Assembly: GCA_031274045.1 (NCBI GenBank)
Contig: JAISQS010000184.1
Span: 1 to 5,761, forward strand
Direction of reading: 5' to 3'
DNA: 5,761 bases
Source: Planctomycetaceae bacterium
Lineage (GTDB): Bacteria > Planctomycetota > Planctomycetia > Pirellulales > Thermoguttaceae
The notes under the pieces are model-generated. The model was not told where the DNA came from. It searched no databases and saw only the letters and a program-made list of their open reading frames with translations. The position numbers were made by a program, and so were the translations under genes. Positions within the stretch are counted from its first letter, which is position 1. Each line of letters opens with the position of its first letter. Shown here piece by piece: positions 1-4,153 of the stretch.

Positions 1-389
1 ACAAGCATTTTCCATACCGGAGTATCGGGGATTAGATGAAATATGGCGGAACCGCCAACGTAGAAAAGCGCCGCGCCGATAATCATGCCCATCACCACCA
101 AGGGATGCAGCCGGATAAGTCGCCGCTTGAAAAAGTCGCCGACAGACATTTTTCCCCAGCGGTCGTCGTAGGCGTATCCGATGACAAAGCCGGACAGCAC
201 AAAGAAGAAATCGACCGCCAGATAGCCGTGGTTGATCACTTGCTCGAAACGGTCTAAGGTGTGAGCCTCCGAAATATGAAAGGCTACGACCATCAACGCC
301 GCCACGCCGCGCAATCCGTCAAGTATCTCGTAATGGGGCTTTGTGCCTGATGGGGACATGGGGGATGAGAAGTCTTTTGATGTTTTCAT
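1..389 (-). CDS. Acyltransferase 3 family membrane protein, N-terminal part
   Basis: This is an integral-membrane O-acyltransferase of the acyltransferase 3 (OafA/NodX-like) family, which transfers acetyl or other acyl groups to surface sugars or other extracytoplasmic substrates. The visible 129 residues start MKTSKDFSSP and show the family's opening pattern: LDGLRGVAALMVVAFH at residues 23-38 with the conserved Arg27 and His38, then the membrane stretch DFFFVLSGFVIGYAY (60-74), the basic FFKRRLIRLHPL segment (86-97), and a further hydrophobic helix from about 98 to 112. Family members usually run to 330-400 residues, so about two thirds lies beyond the left edge; this is a window cut, not a truncation. 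Met11 (ATG at 357-359) is an alternative start and would bring the conserved block nearer the N-terminus. No Shine-Dalgarno is visible before either ATG. The upstream gap of 35 bases runs straight into the transposase element, so the native promoter may have been displaced. The substrate cannot be told. Confidence 0.9.
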   Translation of the reverse strand, partial: MKTSKDFSSPMSPSGTKPHYEILDGLRGVAALMVVAFHISEAHTLDRFEQVINHGYLAVDFFFVLSGFVIGYAYDDRWGKMSVGDFFKRRLIRLHPLVVMGMIIGAALFYVGGSAIFHLIPDTPVWKML

Positions 390-424
390 GTTGCATTTAT
401 TTGATTTTGTGATTTCGCTGCTTT

Positions 425-494
425 GCAAGCCGTAGGTTTGCATCGCTCGGTAGAAAATGTACATCCCCACACAAACGAGCATTCCGTAGGAATG
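425..494. repeat. Left end of transposase element: two hairpins and 18-bp inverted repeat
   Basis: The outer hairpin is GCAAGCC-GTA-GGTTTGC (425-441), a 7-bp stem with one G-T pair and a three-base loop. It is followed directly by the 18-mer ATCGCTCGGTAGAAAATG (442-459), which is perfectly inverted at the right end. A C-rich spacer follows, then the inner hairpin CATTCC-GTA-GGAATG (480-494). The transposase stop codon begins only five bases further on. Confidence 0.8.
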
Positions 495-499
495 AGACC

Positions 500-964
500 C
501 TATCCATCAATGTCTTTAAAAATGTATCGTTCATCGTATTCTACATCAAATTTTTTCAGAAATTCCAAATATTCTTCTCTGAATGAAATCTTTTTATGGT
601 GTTTTTCCTGTGTTTCAATATAATTGCAGACATCGTGAATTTGCGATTTTCCGTAGCTGAACGCGCCAAATCCTTCCTGCCACGAAAATCTTCCCAAAAC
701 CAATTTTTCTTTGTTCATCCATTCCGAACTGTCGCGTTTTACTTCTTGCATTAGATTAGACAATGCTTGTGTTGGACGAAAACCGAACAAAATATGTATG
801 TGGTCGGGCATTCCGCCAATAGACAAAACTTTGTGTCCGTGTTTTTGTATCACGGCGATAATGTATTTGTACAACCTTTCTTGCCACGAGCGCTGAATCA
901 GCGATATTCGATTTTGAACCGCAAAAACGGCGTGAATATGAATTTGGGTGTATGTATTTGCCAT
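500..964 (-). CDS. tnpA: IS200/REP-associated Y1 transposase
   Basis: A 154-residue single-domain HUH endonuclease of the Y1 transposase family, which cuts and rejoins single-stranded DNA through a tyrosine. The N-terminus MANTYTQIHIHAVFAVQNR forms the first strand of the fold. The metal-binding HUH motif is His55-Ile-His57 in GMPDHIHILFG. The likely catalytic tyrosine is Tyr115 in VCNYIETQEKHHKK. A W-Q-E-G-F-G-A-F segment (95-102) lies between them, as is usual in this branch. Length and motifs are complete, so the enzyme looks intact. The start at 962-964 is the only one that keeps the first strand, and it has an A/T-rich leader without a Shine-Dalgarno. The gene lies between matching hairpin ends, which are its probable substrates. 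I cannot separate tnpA of a classical IS200 from a RAYT on sequence alone; the paired palindromes favour RAYT. Confidence 0.93.
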   Translation of the reverse strand: MANTYTQIHIHAVFAVQNRISLIQRSWQERLYKYIIAVIQKHGHKVLSIGGMPDHIHILFGFRPTQALSNLMQEVKRDSSEWMNKEKLVLGRFSWQEGFGAFSYGKSQIHDVCNYIETQEKHHKKISFREEYLEFLKKFDVEYDERYIFKDIDG

Positions 965-997
965 ATTGTTATGTATTTATTCGATTGATAAACGGAT

Positions 998-1070
998 GCA
1001 TTCCTATGGAATGCACGGGTTCGGCGGGGGCTTCATTTTCTACCGAGCGATACATTCCTAACGGAATGTA
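998..1070. repeat. Right end of transposase element: two hairpins and 18-bp inverted repeat
   Basis: The inner hairpin is GCATTCC-TAT-GGAATGC (998-1014), a 7-bp stem with a three-base loop. A spacer of 19 bases leads to the 18-mer CATTTTCTACCGAGCGAT (1034-1051), the exact reverse complement of 442-459. The outer hairpin TACATTCC-TAAC-GGAATGTA (1051-1070) has an 8-bp stem and shares its first base with the 18-mer. The inner hairpin lies 33 bases before the transposase start codon, so it is also in that gene's leader. Confidence 0.8.
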
Positions 1071-1076
1071 AACTAA

Positions 1077-1096
1077 AGACGCAAGGCATTGCGTCT
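1077..1096 (-). terminator. Hairpin downstream of the four-gene module, possible terminator
   Basis: AGACGCAA-GGCA-TTGCGTCT is a perfect 8-bp stem with a four-base loop, 21 bases beyond the stop of the zinc-ribbon gene. Read on the minus strand it is followed by TTAGTTTA, a weak rather than a proper U-tract. I have the impression that similar AGACGCAA palindromes recur in Bacteroidota intergenic DNA, so it may be a dispersed repeat rather than a dedicated terminator. Confidence 0.4.
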
Positions 1097-1117
1097 CTAC
1101 AAACTACAAACTAAAAA

Positions 1118-1534
1118 CTAATAAATCTGCGTTATCTGCGTGCTAACTATGCTTATTAATTCGCTCAAATGTTCCCAATTCGGCATGATATTATTGCTTT
1201 GGTATGCTTTTCTTGCTTCCCGGATGGCATTGTGCAACTCCTCCCACTCACGCGACTCCTCACCCGCCTCATGCAAATGTCCAATCACCATCAAACGATA
1301 CGAATAACCATCCTGAATCTCCGAACACAACACCATCGCCGCACCAAGATGCTTCTCAACACACTCAATACAACTCCGACGCTGGAAAGTCTGCTGTTGC
1401 TGCTCCACCTGTAGCTCTCCGTTACAGTTTGAACAAGGTTGGGCATTATTGCGGGAAAATATCGTTTTTCCGTTTACGCTGGCAGAAACAGGAGTTGGAA
1501 GAACTTCAGTTTGAAAAGGCGTGTCTGTACTCAT
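1118..1534 (-). CDS. Small CxxC...CxxC (zinc-ribbon-like) protein of phage-like module
   Basis: A 138-residue protein of unknown function. Two CxxC pairs, Cys34-Cys37 (PCSNC) and Cys55-Cys58 (SCIEC), are spaced like a zinc ribbon. They are followed at once by the helical stretch VEKHLGAAMVLCSEIQDGY and a His-rich GHLHEAGEESREWEEL segment (85-100). I remember similar 'CxxCVEKHLGAA' proteins encoded next to phage-like genes in Planctomycetota, but cannot check this. The reading frame is open up to 1573, overlapping the upstream gene. I prefer the ATG at 1532-1534, because its leader (seven A, CTATC, six A) matches that of the gene starting at 5479 and because it leaves a normal 26-base spacing. 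It is the last gene of the module. Its final residues (TQITQIY) are encoded by a short tandem ACGCAGAT repeat, so the native C-terminus may have been changed. Confidence 0.75.
   Translation of the reverse strand: MSTDTPFQTEVLPTPVSASVNGKTIFSRNNAQPCSNCNGELQVEQQQQTFQRRSCIECVEKHLGAAMVLCSEIQDGYSYRLMVIGHLHEAGEESREWEELHNAIREARKAYQSNNIMPNWEHLSELISIVSTQITQIY
1125..1141. repeat. Short direct repeat ATCTGCGT-T-ATCTGCGT inside the gene's 3' end
   Basis: Two identical 8-mers are separated by one base, within the last eight codons of the zinc-ribbon-like gene. On the minus strand they read ACGCAGAT-A-ACGCAGAT and encode TQITQI. I recall this phrase as a dispersed intergenic repeat in some Bacteroidota genomes, but that is memory only. 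Confidence 0.5.
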
Positions 1535-1555
1535 TTTTTTGATAGTTTTTTTAGT
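1535..1555 (-). promoter_or_regulatory. A-rich translation leader of the zinc-ribbon-like gene
   Basis: On the minus strand the start codon is preceded by seven A, CTATC and six A, with no Shine-Dalgarno. The gene starting at 5479 has seven A, CT and six A before its ATG. The match supports both start choices and suggests initiation through an unstructured A-rich leader, as is common in Bacteroidota. Confidence 0.5.
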
Positions 1556-1560
1556 AAATT

Positions 1561-2658
1561 TTAAGGACGGCAATCCGGATATATTTCTATGTTGAGTGAT
1601 TTTAATTTAAATGAAATTGGTGAATGAGGAACAGTAGTGAATAGCATCCAGCCACACACGGTTTTATCTTCACTTTCAAATACAAAATGGCACGAATATT
1701 CGTAGCCGACGACACCGTAGTCGTTATTTTCTTTGGTGAAGTGTATTCGCACATCGAAAATACCTATATACGAAGGAAAAAAATCAATTGTGGAGAAAGT
1801 TGTGTGAGAATGTGTACCATAGTCTGCTGTGTCTTCATACGTAATCGTTATTCTATATAAAAATTTATTTATTCCATAATTATTACGCCAAGAATCTTTG
1901 ATAGATTCGGCCATGTAGTTAGACAAATAACATCCATCGTGATTTATGTAATTGATATCGCCTTGTGGACGGTTTAAAGAATCGATAATTTTGCCAGTGT
2001 CATGTGCATCGTTTTCAGTGCTGCCACAGCTTATGGGAACGTATACGCTTACGTAATACCTACTACTACAAAAACCTTCAAAATGATCAATAGGTTTTAA
2101 TCCTTCTTGTGGGCAATATGCCTGGTAATAAAATTTTTGCGGATATTCAGACGAATCAATCTCAAACCTGCCATTCTTCGAAATCTTCCAACTAGCGTAG
2201 CTAGTGTAAGGCGGACTTTGTCGATACGAACTAATAATTCTATAAGCTGTTCTAGGATTGTCATTTTCAACAAGTTGGCTGTACTGAGATAACTCCCAAA
2301 TAAATTCAGTAGTATTGGCAGGAACCTCCAAATAGGCAATATCACGAGCTACACACTTGTCACATTCTACGTATAGGCGATAAGCGGAAGACAGAAGACC
2401 GTCTGGCAAATTAACCAAATTACCATTAGCATCAATGTTTCCTGTTGATGATATAGACCAATCTGACATATCTGAAGATGAACTAATATTTCGATGAATG
2501 ATTGTCCAAATTTTATTTGCATACATTCTGGAAACCCGCTTATATGATTCCAAAGATGTACCACCAGATGTGCCAGATACTAGTAATTTGGAAACACACT
2601 GTCCCTCTTCACCGCATCCGCAACATCCTGATTTTCCGTGAATCCCATGTAAAGCCAT
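1561..2658 (-). CDS. Hypothetical protein with Cys-rich N-terminus, phage-like module
   Basis: A 365-residue protein that I cannot assign to a named family. It opens MALHGIHGKSGCCGCGEEGQC, with cysteines at 12, 13, 15 and 21, then a second CxxC at 99-102 (ECDKC) and further cysteines at 182, 197, 211, 243, 323, 335 and 363. The rest is rich in Tyr, Ser, Thr and Asn with alternating hydrophobics, as in beta-rich phage or surface proteins. There is no signal peptide or membrane helix. The frame is open to 2697, but the extra 13 residues (MPTLRYDITYKIN) begin inside a repeat copy. Met14 (ATG at 2656-2658), right after the A/T-rich TATAAAATAAAT, is the better start. The gene is visibly more AT-rich than the 441-aa gene of the same cluster. 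By position and Cys-rich start it fits a third member of the phage-like set, but this rests on synteny. The zinc-ribbon-like gene follows after 26 bases. Confidence 0.75.
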   Translation of the reverse strand: MALHGIHGKSGCCGCGEEGQCVSKLLVSGTSGGTSLESYKRVSRMYANKIWTIIHRNISSSSDMSDWSISSTGNIDANGNLVNLPDGLLSSAYRLYVECDKCVARDIAYLEVPANTTEFIWELSQYSQLVENDNPRTAYRIISSYRQSPPYTSYASWKISKNGRFEIDSSEYPQKFYYQAYCPQEGLKPIDHFEGFCSSRYYVSVYVPISCGSTENDAHDTGKIIDSLNRPQGDINYINHDGCYLSNYMAESIKDSWRNNYGINKFLYRITITYEDTADYGTHSHTTFSTIDFFPSYIGIFDVRIHFTKENNDYGVVGYEYSCHFVFESEDKTVCGWMLFTTVPHSPISFKLKSLNIEIYPDCRP

Positions 2659-2683
2659 ATTTATTTTATAGGTAATGTCGTAA

Positions 2684-2712
2684 CGTAAGGTAGGCAACCG
2701 ACCGCTTGGCGA
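2684..2712 (+). repeat. A repeat, copy 0 (degenerate)
   Basis: Starts CGTAAGGTAGGCAACCGACC and is collinear with the A copy at 2760-2793, but it loses the right half of the hairpin (GGCGACGG in place of GGCGGTTACG). It lies just upstream of the 365-aa gene and is joined directly to a C repeat. Confidence 0.65.
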
Positions 2713-2750
2713 CGGAATGCGGAGTTCGGAATGAGGAATTCCGCATTCCG
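2713..2750. repeat. C-type palindrome, copy 1
   Basis: CGGAATGCGGA (2713-2723) and TCCGCATTCCG (2740-2750) form a perfect 11-bp stem around a 16-base loop of GTTCGGAATGAGGAAT. The words GGAATGCGGA, TTCGGAAT and GGAATTCC are those of the C copies at 3231-3306 and 4087-4148. Confidence 0.75.
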
Positions 2751-2759
2751 AATTGGCAA

Positions 2760-2793
2760 CGTAAGGTGGGTAACCGACCGCTGGGCGGTTACG
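2760..2793 (+). repeat. A repeat, copy 1
   Basis: A 34-bp unit beginning CGTAAGGTGGGTAACCGACC. Inside it GTAACCG (2770-2776) pairs with CGGTTAC (2786-2792), and two more G-C pairs form after an A-G mismatch. It is the reverse complement, with a few changes, of the copies at 2921-2954, 3045-3078 and 3197-3230. Confidence 0.8.
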
Positions 2794-2921
2794 TTTTCGG
2801 CGAGCGAAGCAAGACGAAAACAGCGGGGGCGGAAAACGTATTGGTTCACCAAAACGTCCTCGTTTTGGCGTTTTGGTTTTGCCGATGTGTTCTGGCGATC
2901 CAGTTGTCGGCTATCGCCGAC
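2793..2921 (+). repeat. B element, copy 1 (right arm degenerate)
   Basis: The left arm (2793-2844) carries GGCGAGCGAAGCAAGACGAA, then GGGGGCGG and ATTGGTTCACCAAAACG, matching the copy at 5541-5655. The perfect hairpin CCAAAACG-TCCT-CGTTTTGG (2849-2868) caps it. The right arm (about 2870-2921, with GATGTGTTCTGGCG and AGTTGTCGGC) still aligns with that of the other copy but has lost most pairing to its own left arm. The left arm is also inverted at 2959-3009. Confidence 0.7.
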
Positions 2922-2954
2922 GTAACCGCCTGGCAGTCGGTTACCCACCTTACG
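2904..2954 (-). repeat. 51-bp direct repeat, first copy, containing A repeat copy 2
   Basis: This stretch and 3180-3230 agree at 49 of 51 positions. Each begins with the hairpin GTCGGC-TATC-GCCGAC (here 2906-2921), followed by an inverted A unit (2921-2954) ending CCCACCTTACG. The A unit here is in the opposite orientation to the copy at 2760-2793. Confidence 0.85.
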
Positions 2955-2958
2955 TTTG

Positions 2959-3009
2959 CCGATACGTTTCCCGCCCCACTGTTTTCGGCTTGCTCCGCTC
3001 GCCGAAAAC
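2959..3009 (-). repeat. B element left arm, inverted half copy
   Basis: The reverse complement of this stretch matches 2793-2844 with about five substitutions and one single-base gap, from GTTTTCGGCGAGCG to AAACGTAT. It therefore forms a long inverted repeat with copy 1, separated by about 115 bases, that could fold into a large hairpin or cruciform. Confidence 0.8.
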
Positions 3010-3032
3010 CCGATGGTCTAGCAGACCATCGG
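3010..3032. repeat. Perfect 10-bp hairpin
   Basis: CCGATGGTCT (3010-3019), loop AGC, AGACCATCGG (3023-3032). The stem has no mismatch, which stands out among the degenerate repeats around it. There is no U-tract on either strand, so it is not an obvious terminator. Confidence 0.75.
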
Positions 3033-3044
3033 CTACCTTGATCA

Positions 3045-3093
3045 CGCAACCGCCTGGCAGTCGATTACCCACCTTACGTTTGCCGACACGTTT
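3045..3093 (-). repeat. A repeat, copy 3, with right flank
   Basis: It is a direct repeat of 2921-2969 with three differences in 49 bases, all transitions. The shared part is the A unit plus a flank reading TTTGCCGAYACGTTT. Two of the changes fall in the A hairpin and turn pairs into A-C mismatches on this strand, which are G-U pairs in minus-strand RNA. Confidence 0.8.
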
Positions 3094-3135
3094 TGGCGTT
3101 CAGTTCAAACTTGTTCGGTTCTATTACGCACAGAG

Positions 3136-3175
3136 GCGGGCGGGACGCCCGCGTTCCAGTCCACGCCGCTTCGCG
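3136..3175. repeat. Two small GC-rich hairpins
   Basis: GCGGGC-GGGAC-GCCCGC (3136-3152) and, after a short gap, GCCGC-TTC-GCGGC (about 3165-3177). The first resembles GCGGGCGGGACGCCCGC phrases that I recall as common dispersed palindromes in several phyla. Neither family recurs elsewhere in the window. Confidence 0.6.
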
Positions 3176-3179
3176 GCAA

Positions 3180-3230
3180 TTGTCGGCTATCGCCGACGTA
3201 ACCGCCCGGCGGTCGGTTACCCACCTTACG
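3180..3230 (-). repeat. 51-bp direct repeat, second copy, containing A repeat copy 4
   Basis: It differs from 2904-2954 at two positions, both transitions. The A unit occupies 3197-3230 and is joined directly to the C repeat array that follows, as the degenerate copy at 2684-2712 is joined to its own C palindrome. Confidence 0.85.
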
Positions 3231-3306
3231 GAATGCGTAATTCGGAATTCGGAATTCGGAATTTAGGATCAGTATCTTTAATTCCTAATTCCTAATTCCG
3301 AATTCC
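3231..3306. repeat. C repeat: opposed 7-bp tandem arrays, copy 2
   Basis: Three tandem AATTCGG units (3239-3259) face an array of AATTCCT, AATTCCT, AATTCCG, AATTCC (3280-3306), so the two arrays are roughly inverted around the loop TTAGGATCAGTATCTTT. The 7-bp period is not a multiple of three, so the array gives different peptides in each frame and is unlikely to be coding. Confidence 0.8.
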
Positions 3307-3340
3307 ACATTCCGAACCTTGGGTTATCTAGCTTGGCGGT

Positions 3341-4084
3341 TTAGCTATTGTTACACGGTAAATCCAGTAAAATCCAATCATTGCCATCTTTATAATAGCG
3401 GCATGATTGACCGGATTTTGAACCATTGAAATCAGACGGATAAGGTACTTTTACCTCAATTTCTTCTTTGTCAGTTGTCTGTACCATGATAGTTGTTGCA
3501 CCGGCGTTATTAGTATTTGAAATAATTCCGGTCAAAATGGAACTGCCATCACCTCCTCCGCCGCCTATTCTGATTACGCCGACTCGTGATTCCTTTTTAT
3601 ACCATATAACTTGCGCACCGGAATTGGAAAAAACCAAATAATCCGTATCATCCGCGCATACATTGCAAAAATTTTGTTCCGTAACGTCCTGATTATTTTG
3701 TTCTCCCTTTATATATGCGAACGTCAAACCGTTTAAGCACGCTCTTACAACATCGCCAACTTCTGCACCCTGCTGTATAACTGCAAATTTTCCTTCGTGA
3801 TCTGCCGTCGGCACAACACCACGAAACACAATACTTCCATTAAAATTATCATCACCCGGCACCGCAACCGGCTCTCCCAAACCAACTACACTATAACAAG
3901 ACAAAAACTTGTCTGTATCATTGACAACATGAACAAATAAAGCATCGCGATTTTGTGCGGTTGCCGACGGATGCACCGGACGATTTGATGTCCGTTGAGC
4001 CGCATCTAACATTGCATTGTATGCGGCTGCCGAAATCTTAATCTGCTCGCCCGTGCGGACATGTCTGTAAATGTTGCTTGTCAT
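3341..4084 (-). CDS. Conserved phage-like module protein, 247 aa
   Basis: An uncharacterised protein that I recognise from phage-like clusters in Planctomycetota and relatives, where a protein of the same plan sits beside the triple-repeat gene. The plan is an N-terminal RHVRTGEQIKISAAAYNAMLDAA (7-29), then LSCYSVVGLGEPVAV (61-75), a GVVPTADHEGKFAVIQQ block (89-105), a central WYKKESRVGVIRIG (161-174), a glycine run GGGGGDG (174-180), and a short C-terminal domain. The recognition is from memory. There is no signal peptide or membrane segment. The frame extends upstream to 4129, but those 15 residues (MRNSEFRIPHSAFRI) are pure translation of the C repeat, so I take the ATG at 4082-4084. That start is only two bases from the repeat hairpin and has neither an A-rich leader nor a Shine-Dalgarno. 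The gene follows the 441-aa gene after 69 bases, which suggests co-transcription. A role in a virion or tail is inferred. Confidence 0.8.
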   Translation of the reverse strand: MTSNIYRHVRTGEQIKISAAAYNAMLDAAQRTSNRPVHPSATAQNRDALFVHVVNDTDKFLSCYSVVGLGEPVAVPGDDNFNGSIVFRGVVPTADHEGKFAVIQQGAEVGDVVRACLNGLTFAYIKGEQNNQDVTEQNFCNVCADDTDYLVFSNSGAQVIWYKKESRVGVIRIGGGGGDGSSILTGIISNTNNAGATTIMVQTTDKEEIEVKVPYPSDFNGSKSGQSCRYYKDGNDWILLDLPCNNS

Positions 4085-4086
4085 TA

Positions 4087-4148
4087 TGCGAAATGCGGAG
4101 TGCGGAATTCGGAATTCGGAATTTCGCATTCCGCATTTCGCACTCCGC
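4087..4148. repeat. C repeat palindrome abutting a start codon, copy 3
   Basis: TGCGAAATGCGGA (4087-4099) pairs perfectly with TCCGCATTTCGCA (4130-4142), a 13-bp stem. The overlapping words GCGGAGTGCG (4095-4104) and CGCACTCCGC (4139-4148) can form an alternative 10-bp stem. The loop holds tandem AATTCGG units. It fills the spacer between two module genes, ending two bases before the downstream start codon and beginning five bases after the upstream stop. Confidence 0.85.
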
Positions 4149-4153
4149 TTTTG

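Larger units (their letters stand above)
425..1070 (-). mobile_element. IS200/REP-associated (RAYT-like) element with symmetric hairpin ends
   Basis: A compact element of about 646 bp holds a single Y1 transposase gene. The two ends have the same plan when one is reverse-complemented: an outer hairpin, a perfect 18-bp inverted repeat (442-459 against 1034-1051), a C-rich spacer of about 20 bases, and an inner hairpin. IS200/IS605 and REP-associated enzymes are known to recognise subterminal hairpins as single strands and to move without target duplication, and none is visible here. The outer limits are set from the hairpins, so exact cleavage sites are inferred. Because both ends carry long complementary repeats, which classical IS200 elements lack, a RAYT/REPIN-type arrangement is more likely than an autonomous IS200. 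Confidence 0.75.
2659..3340. repeat. Repeat island between two module genes (no gene)
   Basis: About 680 bp with no credible gene are filled almost wholly by palindromic repeats of families A, B and C plus single hairpins, listed separately. The short open frames across it on both strands translate the repeats and look like no protein family. The island sits between the stop of the 247-aa gene and the start of the 365-aa gene. It must therefore be transcribed if the four genes form one operon; otherwise the 365-aa gene needs its own promoter at its left edge, where only the A/T-rich stretch 2659-2676 is a candidate. Confidence 0.85.

Noticed and set aside
36..257. Plus-strand 73-residue open frame at the left edge
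   Set aside because: It lies opposite the acyltransferase, whose minus-strand frame carries the family motifs and hydrophobic helices.
480..494. Inner left hairpin as a terminator for the transposase gene
   Set aside because: The stem is only six base pairs and no U-tract follows on the minus strand; it fits better as a transposase recognition hairpin.
1169..1542. Plus-strand open frames opposite the zinc-ribbon-like gene
   Set aside because: Low-complexity Pro/His/Thr/Leu translations, antisense to a gene with clear CxxC motifs and a plausible leader.
2684..3230. Possible CRISPR array (repeated about 34-bp palindromic units)
   Set aside because: Units occur in both orientations, the gaps between them are irregular and themselves repeats, and no cas gene is present.
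2661..3295. Several open frames of 64-140 residues on both strands across the repeat island
   Set aside because: They translate the A, B and C repeats in different frames (for example NSEFRI- and VTHLT-like phrases), overlap one another on both strands, and show no family features.
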